From positions 130,667 through 194,666 of the forward strand of contig CALJEN010000005.1 in NCBI GenBank assembly GCA_938073905.1: a stretch of 64,000 bases of DNA, in the 5' to 3' direction. The notes beneath the pieces are model-generated. The model was not told the origin of the DNA, made no database searches, and saw nothing but the letters and a program-made list of their open reading frames with translations. Position numbers and translations under genes: made by a program. Positions 25,499-33,940 of the stretch are shown piece after piece; the first letter of the stretch is position 1; each line of letters starts with the position of its first letter. The stretch is from an uncultured Sulfolobales archaeon (GTDB lineage: Archaea; Thermoproteota; Thermoprotei_A; Sulfolobales; NBVN01).

Positions 25499-25894
25499 CT
25501 ACCACGGCTTGAGGAAGAAGATGTTCTTCAGGACCCTCTTGAGCTTTTCAGACAGCTTCTTTTCCTTCCTCTCCCGTTGCCTCAGCTCCTCCAGGACCTC
25601 CTCACCGTAGAGAGCCACGGCGAGCATCCTGCTCTGCTGGGCGCTTAGGTCTTCAGGCTCTATCCTCTCCGCTATCAGAAGGAGCCTGTCGAGCTCCTCC
25701 TCAGTCGCGCAGTCCAGGGGAGTGCCCCTTCTCCGCTGGTGCTCCCAGCGCTGGTAGAGCTGTGTCAGTATTGCCATGGCCTCCTCGTTCGAGTAGAAGG
25801 CCGCTTTCCTCAAGGGCTCTGCGCTCAGGTCTACGAGCTCCATCAGCCTCCTCTTCTTGGACTCCAGGCTACCCGAGCTCCTGTCCGTGCTCAC
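25499..25894 (-). CDS. Hypothetical helical protein
   Basis: 131 residues, strongly charged and almost entirely helical, ending in a Lys-rich helix (EKKLSEKLKRVLKNIFFL). No known family recognised. GTG start; it shares a compact divergent promoter region with the winged-helix gene on the other strand. The minus-strand TATA-like CTAATAAG is near 25905. Confidence 0.55.
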   Translation of the reverse strand: MSTDRSSGSLESKKRRLMELVDLSAEPLRKAAFYSNEEAMAILTQLYQRWEHQRRRGTPLDCATEEELDRLLLIAERIEPEDLSAQQSRMLAVALYGEEVLEELRQRERKEKKLSEKLKRVLKNIFFLKPW

Positions 25895-25942
25895 CGCCCC
25901 ACACTTATTAGCCTCTTAACGTTATAAGTTCCTCGGAACGTC

Positions 25943-26647
25943 TTGAGCGTAGAGTCGAGGATACTTAGGCACCTGAAGGAGAATCCAGGGGCCACTCCCA
26001 GGCTAATAGCTGATGCCTTGGGCCTTCCTCTAAACCAGGTGAGGATAGCCCTCAATAGACTGAGGGACGCGGGCTACGTGGTCAGGGTTCCCGGCGAAGG
26101 TTACTATGCCAGAGTTCCCGCCGAGCCCGCGGACCTCGGGGAAGCCGATACGGGTCCCGGCGCGGGGCTTTCGGGAGGGGGAGTGAGCGGTGCCGCGCTC
26201 AGGTTCGAGAAGCTTAGTGAGGTTGTTGAGCAGCTGGTCGAGAGGGTGGGGAAGCTAGAGAAGGAGGTGAAGGAGATCAGGGTGACCCTGGACGCGCTGG
26301 TGAGGTCTTCCCAAGAGCCCAGGTCGAGAGCGCAGGCGGGGCAGGGATCCCGCGAGGACCCGGTCCTCCGGGAGCTAAAGGCGAGGAAGGTTATGAAGGT
26401 CGGTGAGCTCGCCTCCACAGCCGCGAGACCCCTAGAGGAGTACGTCAGGACGGGTTCGGTGGTCGTGATCTCGGACGTAGCGGTCGATGCGGATTTCTAC
26501 AACAGCTTCTTGAACAGGTTCCCCATAAAGAAGCTGGACGCCGTCAAGCTGAGCAGCGAGGAGAGGGAGCTCATGAACGCCATGATTAGAGAGGGAGTGG
26601 TTTACCTCTACGGCGGGAGGGAGTACAGACTAACCTCCAGGACTTGA
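25943..26647 (+). CDS. Winged-helix protein with central coiled coil
   Basis: 234 residues. Residues 1-55 form a winged helix (TPRLIADALGLPLNQVRIALNRL, wing GEGYYAR). A Gly-rich linker, a coiled coil (about 90-125) and a C-terminal domain of about 85 residues follow. The C-terminal VVVISDVAVDADFYNSFLNR resembles no domain I know. Likely a dimeric DNA-binding regulator; target unknown. TTG start about 15-20 bases after a TATA element (GTTATAAG, about 25920-25927). Confidence 0.6.
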   Translation: MSVESRILRHLKENPGATPRLIADALGLPLNQVRIALNRLRDAGYVVRVPGEGYYARVPAEPADLGEADTGPGAGLSGGGVSGAALRFEKLSEVVEQLVERVGKLEKEVKEIRVTLDALVRSSQEPRSRAQAGQGSREDPVLRELKARKVMKVGELASTAARPLEEYVRTGSVVVISDVAVDADFYNSFLNRFPIKKLDAVKLSSEERELMNAMIREGVVYLYGGREYRLTSRT

Positions 26648-26816
26648 GAACCTAGCTCTACGTCGATGGACTACCGCCTGCTGGGTTCTGGGCCACGCGG
26701 GCTCTAAGACTGCGCGGCCCTCGGGCTTACCGGCCTCGAGCTCCTTCCGAATCCGCGGGAGCTCCCATCGGTCTCCTTCCTCGTCAGGGTATAACGGCAG
26801 CTCCTAGACGGCTAAC

Positions 26817-27010
26817 TCGTACACTCCCTACTGCATAGGAGGGACAGCCGGCGTGTCCGGAGTGTGGTGAAGAGAATAGCACCGAATGGGTATGCGGAGG
26901 GGGCCCGGGACGTGAAGGACCTCCGCCGTCCCCGAAGGCCTCCGAGGTCTCTCGGACCGAGGCGGAATGCGTAGCTGTTGATGACGGATCCCCTTTCCGG
27001 CCGGCGAGAT
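26817..27010 (+). ncRNA. Structured non-coding RNA 'A' with kink-turn (paralogue of the RNA at 51.7 kb)
   Basis: No coding potential. A TATA element (GGTATAAC, 26788-26795) predicts a 5' end near 26817-26822. Visible structure: a short hairpin GGT...ACC (26866-26883) with loop GAAG.GA..TA; CCGAATGGG (26882-26890); a 7-bp stem GCGGAGG/CCTCCGC (26894-26900/26920-26926); a closing helix CCGTC/GACGG (26926-26930/26983-26987); and CCCCGAAGGCC leading into a kink-turn at 26938-26963. The kink-turn comprises stem GCC/GGC, 3-nt bulge TCC, tandem GA/GA and stem GGTC/GACC. GGAATGCGTAG follows. All these parts recur in the RNA at 51665-51885. The 3' end is estimated. Confidence 0.7.
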
Positions 27011-27084
27011 CCTAGGGAGCTTAGAACGCCTTTCCTCACTACATCTTATAGGCTTGAGCCGCTACGGCGGTCTGGAGGGCGTCG

Positions 27085-27948
27085 GTGCTGGCCGCGATCG
27101 CAGCGTCCACTCTCGACCGCGTAGGCGAGAGAGCCCGCCTAGGGGGGCCCGCCTACTTCATCGGTACGGCGGCCGCATACCTCGGGCTACGTCTCCTCCT
27201 GGTGACGACCGCGTCTACGGTATCGAGGTTCCTGAAAAAGCTGGGACCCCTCCTGGACGTCGTGGAGGTCGGTGTTGGGGAGACGGTGTTCGAGATAACT
27301 GTACGCGACGGCGGTAGGGACTTGCGAGTTCTCGAGAGGTCGCGACTGGACGTGGAGGGCGTCCTGGAGGTCTTGGAGGAGTGCGAGTCCGTCCTCGTCT
27401 CGACCACATTCGGTGAGCTGGATCTCAAAGACCTGGCCTCGGTAACCGGGGGTCGTAACGCGGTGGTCGATGTGCAGGGATTCGTGAGGAGGGGAGGCCC
27501 GGACGGTAGGGTGGTCCACGAACCGCGCAAGGTCTTCGAGGTGGGGAGGAGCCTCGAGGCGTCCAGGCGGAGTGTCCTGAAGGGGGAGAGGGGAGAGTTC
27601 CCGGAGGAGTGCTGGGAGGACCCTCTAGGGTGCTCGGAGCTCCTGGGCTCCGACGTGATCATAACCGACGGCGAGAGGCCGTTCAGGGTGGCGTCCCACC
27701 GGGATATGTGTCTCTACGAGCTGGAGCCTCTGCGGGGGATCCACGGGGAGCCCATCGGGTCGGGGGACGTGTTCGCTATTGCTCTCGCCGACCACCTCTT
27801 CGTGAGCGGGCTAGGCCTCGTGAGAGCTGCGTCAGCCGCGTCCGTAGCGGCGAGCTTGATGCTGAGGGGCAGGCACCCTTGGTTTACCGTTGGTGAGCTC
27901 GACGTCCTGACCAGCAAGGTGAGAGCCCGCCTGAGGGCCTGCCGATAG
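27085..27948 (+). CDS. PfkB-family carbohydrate or nucleoside kinase
   Basis: 287 residues. GGPAYFIGTAAAYLG near the N-terminus matches the first PfkB (ribokinase) signature and GSGDVFAIALA (about 231-241) the second, with the catalytic Asp of the GAGD motif kept (GSGD). It phosphorylates a sugar, polyol or nucleoside; the substrate cannot be told. GTG start about 30-35 bases after a TATA box (CTTATAG, about 27045-27051). The gene follows non-coding RNA A but has its own promoter. Confidence 0.8.
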   Translation: MLAAIAASTLDRVGERARLGGPAYFIGTAAAYLGLRLLLVTTASTVSRFLKKLGPLLDVVEVGVGETVFEITVRDGGRDLRVLERSRLDVEGVLEVLEECESVLVSTTFGELDLKDLASVTGGRNAVVDVQGFVRRGGPDGRVVHEPRKVFEVGRSLEASRRSVLKGERGEFPEECWEDPLGCSELLGSDVIITDGERPFRVASHRDMCLYELEPLRGIHGEPIGSGDVFAIALADHLFVSGLGLVRAASAASVAASLMLRGRHPWFTVGELDVLTSKVRARLRACR

Positions 27949-28026
27949 ACGCGCTCCCGGCCTCTCGGTGAGCACCGGGAGTATCGGTACTTATAAAAGC
28001 TGGACCACACACTTACTTGAGGAACC

Positions 28027-29013
28027 GTGCCCGTTCATCGAATTACAACGTTTAGGTTACGCTACGACCTAGACAAGTTCTACGAATTAGTCTCGAGACC
28101 TAGGGACTTCTTCTCGCTGCTACCTGTTCCGCTGGAGTTCAAAGCGTTCAGAGGGAGCGACGCTATCGTTTACCTGAACGCTTTTGGGTTCAAGGGCGAT
28201 GCCGTCTTCAGCTTCGCGGTCGCGAGGAGGGAGAACAGGGTAACGTTGGAGAGCAGCATGATCGGGGAGCTTATACTAGGTTTCTTCAGACCCCCCCGTA
28301 TGGATCTGAGCTTCAGGGTAGACGCTACGAGGATCGAGGGAGGCATCGAGGTGACGTTCGAGGTCTACGTCAAGACCAGCTACTTCAGGGAGAGAGCGAT
28401 AAGTAGGGAGACGGAAGAGCTGGTGAGGAAGATCCCCGAGATCTTCTCCGAAGTGTCGAGGAGGGTCTCTGCCGAACCTGGGGTCGGGTTGCCGCGCGAG
28501 GCTGTGAGACCTCCCGAGCCCGCGGCAGTGCCAGCCGCACCGCCAGCTCCGCCGGCCGAGGCCGCAGTGCGGGCGACGGCTGAAGCGGAGGTAAAGAAGA
28601 GGGAGGAGCTCGTGACACCGCCTGTCGCGCCGGCCCCCGGGGAGAAGGAGGCTGTGGAGGTGGGCCTCTCGGATCGGTTCTCGGCTCTACTCGAAGACCC
28701 GCTGACGCTCTACAGGCTGACCGCGTCGGGGAAGCCGGTGAGCACTCACAGGGCTAAATACTCCCCTCAGCTGCTCGAAACTCTGTCTCGCATCAGCTCC
28801 GAGAACCGAGCTCCCGTTTACGCTATCCTAAGAGGAGAGAAATCGACAGCGAGACTCCTGCTTGACGGCAGCAAGATAGTTGGAGTCCTCCTGGAGAGCG
28901 AGGGCCGGACGCTCAAGGGCAAGGAAGCGGTAGAGGTTCTAAGGGCATCCGGGGAAGAGTACCTCTGCGCCGTCTTCACGGTGGACAGAGAGCTTTTGGG
29001 GTCATCTAAGTAG
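28027..29013 (+). CDS. Two-domain protein: SRPBCC/CoxG-like N-terminus, Pro/Ala linker, unknown C-terminal domain
   Basis: 328 residues. The first about 145 resemble the SRPBCC (START-like) hydrophobic-pocket fold seen in CoxG-type proteins: FYELVSRPRDFFSLLP, then alternating beta strands, then a long helix. A Pro/Ala/Glu-rich linker (about 158-200) leads to a C-terminal domain (about 215-328) that I do not recognise. Probably binds a lipid or hydrophobic ligand. GTG start; TATA element CTTATAAAAG at about 27989-27998. Assignment of the first domain is tentative. Confidence 0.55.
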   Translation: MPVHRITTFRLRYDLDKFYELVSRPRDFFSLLPVPLEFKAFRGSDAIVYLNAFGFKGDAVFSFAVARRENRVTLESSMIGELILGFFRPPRMDLSFRVDATRIEGGIEVTFEVYVKTSYFRERAISRETEELVRKIPEIFSEVSRRVSAEPGVGLPREAVRPPEPAAVPAAPPAPPAEAAVRATAEAEVKKREELVTPPVAPAPGEKEAVEVGLSDRFSALLEDPLTLYRLTASGKPVSTHRAKYSPQLLETLSRISSENRAPVYAILRGEKSTARLLLDGSKIVGVLLESEGRTLKGKEAVEVLRASGEEYLCAVFTVDRELLGSSK

Positions 29014-29113
29014 CTGGTGGCCTGGTGGAGAAGTCGGCTCCCGGCAGCTGCTCGCGGAGGCACTTTTGTGGTACATTTAAAGCCGAACCCCAGCCCCCTC
29101 GGGGGGAGAGTTG

Positions 29114-29698
29114 ATGGTGGAACACGCCGTGCTCGTTATAGACATGCTGCACGACTTCGTCTTCGGGAGGCTCAAGTGCGACCCCTGCGCGGAGATCGTG
29201 GACAATATCCGGAGAATCGTCGACGCTGCCAGAGCCGCTGACATCCCGGTCGTCTACGTCAACGACTCGCACCTGCCCACCGACCCCGAGATAAGGATCT
29301 GGGGAGAACACGCGATGAGGGGAGACGAGGGCTCTAGGGTGATCGAGGAGCTCAAGCCCGCGGACCGCGACCACGTCCTCGAGAAGAGGACGTACTCCGC
29401 GTTCTTCGAGACGGGCCTCGACCCGCTGCTCAGAAGCCTCGGGGTCAGGACCGTGGTACTCACGGGGATACACACGCACATATGCGTAAAGCACACGGCC
29501 GCCGACGCGTTCTTCAGGGGCTACAGAGTCGTGGTCGTGAAGGACGCCACCGCCACCTTCAACCCCAGGGACCACGAGGATGCCCTAAGCTACATGAGGA
29601 CTATGTACGGTGCCGAGCTGGTGACCTCGGAGGAGCTCGCGCGCCTCTGGACATCCGGGAGCTGGGGGAAGACACTTCCGAGTCGAACAGACAGCTAG
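29114..29698 (+). CDS. Isochorismatase-family hydrolase (nicotinamidase-like)
   Basis: Cysteine hydrolase. The catalytic triad is visible as Asp in VLVIDMLHDF, Lys in LEKRTYSAFFET and Cys in HTHICVKHTA. The overall sequence is closest to nicotinamidase-type members, which would return nicotinamide to NAD synthesis; other amidase substrates are possible. ATG 29114 is preceded by an in-frame TTG. TATA element CATTTAAAG at about 29074-29082. Its stop codon overlaps that of the convergent helicase gene (CTAG). Confidence 0.85.
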   Translation: MVEHAVLVIDMLHDFVFGRLKCDPCAEIVDNIRRIVDAARAADIPVVYVNDSHLPTDPEIRIWGEHAMRGDEGSRVIEELKPADRDHVLEKRTYSAFFETGLDPLLRSLGVRTVVLTGIHTHICVKHTAADAFFRGYRVVVVKDATATFNPRDHEDALSYMRTMYGAELVTSEELARLWTSGSWGKTLPSRTDS

Positions 29699-32331
29699 CT
29701 CCGCGAGCGCTTTTCGGAGATCCTCCTGGCCACCTCCTCGTAGAGCCTTAGGAGGAGCTTTCTCCTGTCCTCCATGAGCACTATGTCGCTATAGCCGTGC
29801 GCGACTATCGCGTGAGCGAACGGAGACGGGGGACCATCGACCCTGAGCACACTCAGGGATATCTCACCCCTCCTAATCGACTCGACGACTCTCTCGGCGT
29901 TCTCGACGTCCATCACGTCCTCCATCACCTCCCTATAGGCCTCCTCGAGTATCGGAAAGCCCGGAACCGACTCCACGAGCTTCATCAGGGTCTCGGCCGT
30001 CACCTGCCTCCTGCCGATGTTCGTCTCCTCGCCTCTGTAGTTCCTGAGGAGAGCCAGCCCCCTCTCCGCGCAGTGCCTGAACCTCCTCTTCAATATCTCC
30101 GATCTCCTCAGAGCTTTCCTGAGCACCTCCCTGAGCTGGCGGGCCTTCAGCTCCTCCAGAATGGCGTGGACTATCTGCTCGCTGAAGAGAGGCTTGCTGG
30201 ACGCCACCGTCAGCATGAAGCCGTTGTCCGTTACCGTGACCCTGACGTTGGTGTCGAGGGCGTCGCTCGCGATGAGGGCCAGGGCCCTCGCGAGAGCGTC
30301 GTTGACCCTCCTCCCGAGTAGAGTGTGGAATACCAGGTTGTCGGCTCCCGCGCTCTCGTCGTACCACATCTCCACGAGCACCGTCCTGTCGTCCGGCACC
30401 ACCCCGGCGTAGCTCTTCTGCTCGTAGACGTAGTCGACGACGTACTTCGCCAGGCGCTTCTCTACCCCGTAGGTCGCCGAGACCTCCCTAACGGCCCTCC
30501 TCACACCGAGCTCGTCTATCAGCCGGGAGACGTAGCCCCGGAACCTGGCCACCTCCAGGGCCGAGTCGAAAGCGAGGGGGAGCACCTCGGAGAACCAGCT
30601 CGGGACGGTTGGCCTCTGGTGCTCGACCCTCCTCACGATCACCCTCATGGCGCTGGACTTCACGAACTGGAACGTCCTCCCGCCGAGCACGAAGACGTCT
30701 CCCGGCTCCAGGTACTCGACGAACCCCTCCTCGAGGTCGCCCACGTAGCGCCCGTCCTCGGTGAACACTCTGACCTTGGCCTCGTCGGGTATGGCACCGG
30801 AGTTCAGGTAGTAGATCATCCGCGCGCCCCGCTTCCTCCCGAAGACCCCCTCGTCCTCGTAGTACCTTATCTTGGAGTACGTCCTGGCCGCGGAGAGGAC
30901 GTCCTCGTGCTTCCCCGCGAGGTACTCCACCACCCGGAGGAACTCCTCCCAGGATAGGTCGTGGTAGTTGTAGGACCTCCTGACGAGCTCGTAGGCCTCC
31001 TTCAGCTTCCACCTCCTCTCGAGGGACATCCCGACTATGTGCTGGGCGAGGATATCGAGGGGCTTCCTCGGTATCCTCACCCTATCGAGCCTCCTCTCCC
31101 TGGCGAGCTTGGCCAGCACGATCACCTCGACGAGGTCGTCTCTGTCCACGGCGAGGAGGTAGCCCTTGCTGACGTCGCCGACGCCGTGACCGGACCTCCC
31201 GACCCTCTGTATGAGCCGCGTAGCGCTCTTGGGGGAGCTCAGCAGGACGACGGCGTCTATGTGGCCCACGTCTATCCCCAGCTCCAGAGAGGTCGAGCTC
31301 ACTATCGCCCTGAGCTCACCGTTCTTCAGTCTGTCCTCCACGTCGAGCCTCAGGTCCCTGCTCAGGGAGCCGTGGTGGGCCTCTATCTCGTCCGCGTCCA
31401 GCACGCCCTCCTTCTCGAAAATCTTCCTCAGTCTGAAGACCACTCGCTCGGTCGAGCTCCTGGTGTTCACGAAGACCAGGACTGTCCTGTGCTTGAGGAC
31501 TATCTCCCTGAGCTCCCGGTAGATGGCCTCGCTGACCGCGTCGGCCGGGTCTCTGATTATGTCGACCCTGGGGCAGAGCACCTCCACCTCCATGGGCTTC
31601 ACGAACCTCGCGTCGACGACCGCGCAGTCTCTCGGCTCGAGGTCGGACCTGTAGCCCACCAGGAACCGCGCGACGGTCTCCACGGGAGCTATGGTGGCGC
31701 TCAGACCGATCCTCTGCAGCTCCCCGGGAACCAGCTCCTCGAGCCTCTCGAGGCTCAGCGAGAGGTGCGCGCCCCTCTTACTAGAGGCGAGCTCGTGAAC
31801 CTCGTCTACCACGACCCACCGCACCCCCGAGAGCTTCTCGCGGAACCTGGGCGCCGCCAGGGCTATCGCGAGGGACTCGGGAGTGGTCACCAGGATGTGC
31901 GGAGGCTCCCTCAGCATCCTCTGCTTGTCGCCTGGTGGAGTGTCGCTCGTCCTAACCCTCACCCTCAGCTCGGGGAGCTCCACGCCCAGTCCGGAAGCGG
32001 CCTCGCGGATCCCCTCTATCGGCCCCCTCAGGTTCCTGACCATGTCGTTGTTGAGCGCCCTGAGGGGTGAGACGTACACCACGTAGACCTGGTCCCTCAG
32101 GTCCCCGAGCTCTCCGAGTCTGTAGAGGTCGTCTATTATGGGCAGGAAGGCGGCGAGGGTCTTGCCCGTCCCCGTGGGACTGGAGACCAGGACGTTGTAG
32201 CCCTGCTTTATGTAGGGTATGGCCATGAGCTGGGCCGGCGTGAAGGTCGAGTACGACTTCCTGAACCAGGCTACCGTGTACTCCCGGAGAAGCCTCACCA
32301 CCTCAGCCTCGCTAGGCACCTCGGTTATCAC
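29695..32331 (-). CDS. lhr: Lhr-type superfamily 2 DEAD/DEAH-box helicase
   Basis: 878-residue large helicase-related protein that unwinds DNA or RNA:DNA hybrids during repair and recombination. Walker A SSPTGTGKT (about 50-58), DEVH motif II (VVDEVHEL), LSATI motif III, a SSTSLELGIDVGHID segment and the QRVGRSGH motif VI are all intact. The C-terminal about 400 residues form the Lhr-specific winged-helix and DUF-type domains. The promoter carries a palindrome. Confidence 0.92.
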   Translation of the reverse strand: MITEVPSEAEVVRLLREYTVAWFRKSYSTFTPAQLMAIPYIKQGYNVLVSSPTGTGKTLAAFLPIIDDLYRLGELGDLRDQVYVVYVSPLRALNNDMVRNLRGPIEGIREAASGLGVELPELRVRVRTSDTPPGDKQRMLREPPHILVTTPESLAIALAAPRFREKLSGVRWVVVDEVHELASSKRGAHLSLSLERLEELVPGELQRIGLSATIAPVETVARFLVGYRSDLEPRDCAVVDARFVKPMEVEVLCPRVDIIRDPADAVSEAIYRELREIVLKHRTVLVFVNTRSSTERVVFRLRKIFEKEGVLDADEIEAHHGSLSRDLRLDVEDRLKNGELRAIVSSTSLELGIDVGHIDAVVLLSSPKSATRLIQRVGRSGHGVGDVSKGYLLAVDRDDLVEVIVLAKLARERRLDRVRIPRKPLDILAQHIVGMSLERRWKLKEAYELVRRSYNYHDLSWEEFLRVVEYLAGKHEDVLSAARTYSKIRYYEDEGVFGRKRGARMIYYLNSGAIPDEAKVRVFTEDGRYVGDLEEGFVEYLEPGDVFVLGGRTFQFVKSSAMRVIVRRVEHQRPTVPSWFSEVLPLAFDSALEVARFRGYVSRLIDELGVRRAVREVSATYGVEKRLAKYVVDYVYEQKSYAGVVPDDRTVLVEMWYDESAGADNLVFHTLLGRRVNDALARALALIASDALDTNVRVTVTDNGFMLTVASSKPLFSEQIVHAILEELKARQLREVLRKALRRSEILKRRFRHCAERGLALLRNYRGEETNIGRRQVTAETLMKLVESVPGFPILEEAYREVMEDVMDVENAERVVESIRRGEISLSVLRVDGPPSPFAHAIVAHGYSDIVLMEDRRKLLLRLYEEVARRISEKRSRS

Positions 32332-32373
32332 TTTGGCTACGGCGCGCCTCCCGGGAGCTAGCTGGAAAACTGG

Positions 32374-32403
32374 GGAAATATTAAGCGAGTGGGGTCACCC
32401 CAC
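32374..32403 (-). promoter_or_regulatory. lhr promoter: TATA box beside a perfect palindrome
   Basis: On the minus strand CTTAATATTTCC (32374-32385) is a TATA element about 45-50 bases before the lhr start. Three bases upstream of it GTGGGG-TCA-CCCCAC (32389-32403) is a perfect 6-bp inverted repeat with a 3-base centre, covering the spot where a repressor or activator would meet the BRE/TFB side. Confidence 0.55.
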
Positions 32404-32484
32404 CGCCGAGCAGCACCGCAGGCGTTCGACGAGCGGCTCGCCCGCGGGAGAACGCCCCGGGCCGGATACCGCGAGGATCGAGGA

Positions 32485-32724
32485 CTATATTTTCTTCGAA
32501 GAGGTCTCCCTCCTCCTCTCAAGGAGGTCCTCGAGCTCTCTGGCGAGCTTCAGCGACTCGCTGGCGACCTCCTTGGAGCCCCTGTCGAGAAGCATTCTGT
32601 AGAACCTGGCGGCGCACCTACTGCTGTGGAAGGCTATGCTCCTGTCCCCGATCCTAACGACTATGCCCTGTCCCTCCGGGAACACACGACCGCACACGAC
32701 GCACGTGTGCCTGTGGACCCGCAC
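32485..32724 (-). CDS. L24e/TRASH-like zinc-ribbon protein
   Basis: 79 residues. TCVVCGRVFPEGQGIVVR...IAFHSSRC matches the layout of ribosomal protein L24e (CxxCGxxIxPGxG...FCSSKC), but the second pair is HSSRC, so the likely zinc ligands are C-C-H-C. A helical tail of about 30 residues follows. It may be a divergent L24e or a lineage-specific zinc protein. Genes for S3Ae and Pcc1 are adjacent. Confidence 0.6.
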   Translation of the reverse strand: MRVHRHTCVVCGRVFPEGQGIVVRIGDRSIAFHSSRCAARFYRMLLDRGSKEVASESLKLARELEDLLERRRETSSKKI

Positions 32725-32867
32725 GATCTCCGCCCGAAACTCTAACTGGAGCGGGCTCCTTATCTATTCCGAGGAGGGCGCCGAAAGCCGGTGCCGCGCC
32801 CCCTCTCTTTAGTGTCCGAGGGGGAAACACCGTGCTTGGAGAACGAGCCTAGAGGAGCCTGCCTTGC

Positions 32868-33488
32868 TCACGAGGTGGGCTTTCGCGCTACTATGGACGC
32901 GGACACTAGACCCGAGGACGTCCGGAGAGCTAGGAGCTTAGACTTGTATATCTCGGCCTTCCTGACCGGGTAGACCTTCTTGGCGCGCGACATTAGCTCT
33001 GTGGCTAGGTCTCCGAAGACCATGGCCTTGACGAAGTCGTCGAAAGTGCTCTTCTGGGCCCACTCGCTCAGCGTCTGGAGTATGATCTTCCTGATGGCCC
33101 TCCTCTGGCTGGCGTTGCAGTTGTACGTCGTCAGAACGAGCCCCGTGACCCTCAGCACGTATCCGTCGCTCGTCGTGACGTCCACTATGCCGGCAATCTT
33201 GGAGGACCTCCTCCTTATTATCGACTTAACGTAGTCTCTGGAGAGCTCGTGACCCTTGAACCTCGTGTACGCGTTCTCGTCGTCGTGTCTGTAGACCTGG
33301 AGGTGGAGGTGCACGTAGTGTTTGGTGAAATCTCCGGTGAGGTCGAAGAGCGTGGTCTCCACGACCCTCCCCAGGAGCTTCCAGCCCTCGTCAGCGGGGA
33401 TGCTCCCCATGGGCACGCTCCCGAAGATCTCGGGAGCTAGGACGGTGTACCACTTCTTCGCTTTCTTGACCCTCGTGGCTGTCGACAC
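32868..33488 (-). CDS. rps3ae: 30S ribosomal protein S3Ae (eS1)
   Basis: 206-residue archaeal/eukaryotic eS1 of the small ribosomal subunit. The N-terminal KKAKKWYTVLAPEIFG and the internal YTRFKGHELSRDYVKS are hallmark segments. GTG start three bases after the pcc1 stop. A TATA element (CTTTTAAC, about 33521-33528), lying inside the 3' end of pcc1, could also give a separate near-leaderless transcript. Confidence 0.96.
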   Translation of the reverse strand: MSTATRVKKAKKWYTVLAPEIFGSVPMGSIPADEGWKLLGRVVETTLFDLTGDFTKHYVHLHLQVYRHDDENAYTRFKGHELSRDYVKSIIRRRSSKIAGIVDVTTSDGYVLRVTGLVLTTYNCNASQRRAIRKIILQTLSEWAQKSTFDDFVKAMVFGDLATELMSRAKKVYPVRKAEIYKSKLLALRTSSGLVSASIVARKPTS

Positions 33489-33491
33489 TCT

Positions 33492-33839
33492 TCACTCCTT
33501 AGCGCTGGTAGCGGGCAAGGAGTTAAAAGCTTTTAGCTCGGCCCCGGAGCCGGACTGCCGCCGCTCCTCCCGCTCCGCAGAGCCCACCAGCTTCCGGACG
33601 AGCTCTGCCAAGAGGATTACCTCGTTTAGGATGGAGCCCAGGGTCAGGATGCCGTCGGCCGAGCACCCCGCCGAAGACACCTCGTAGACGTAGCACCCGC
33701 TCTCGGAGTAGCTCCTCAGCGAGAAGCCCCTCGGAGGGACGTCGTCCGGACTGAGGGACTCGACCAGGGTTCTCGAGAGGGGGTTCCCGTAGCATAGCCT
33801 CAGCCTGGCCCTCAGCTCCAAGATCCCAGGCTTGCCCAC
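33492..33839 (-). CDS. pcc1: KEOPS complex subunit Pcc1-like
   Basis: Small dimerising subunit of KEOPS, which makes the tRNA t6A37 modification. The core LRLCYGNPLSRTLVESLSPD...SADGILTLGSILNEVILLAEL matches the Pcc1 fold: first strand, PDN-type turn, and a final helix with LxTxNS-like residues. The frame extends to 33917, but a TATA element (CTTATAGGG, about 33869-33877) implies the GTG at 33839 (115 aa). Linkage to rps3ae is common in archaea. A Ser/Gly/Glu-rich tail follows the domain. Confidence 0.75.
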   Translation of the reverse strand: MGKPGILELRARLRLCYGNPLSRTLVESLSPDDVPPRGFSLRSYSESGCYVYEVSSAGCSADGILTLGSILNEVILLAELVRKLVGSAEREERRQSGSGAELKAFNSLPATSAKE

Positions 33840-33940
33840 TCTCCGACCTCGACACGCTTGGTCACCGCACCCTATAAGGTGAGAGCCCCCGAGAACCGGG
33901 CTCCGCGACCCGGCCACCGGCTCCCCCAGAGATAGCGTCG

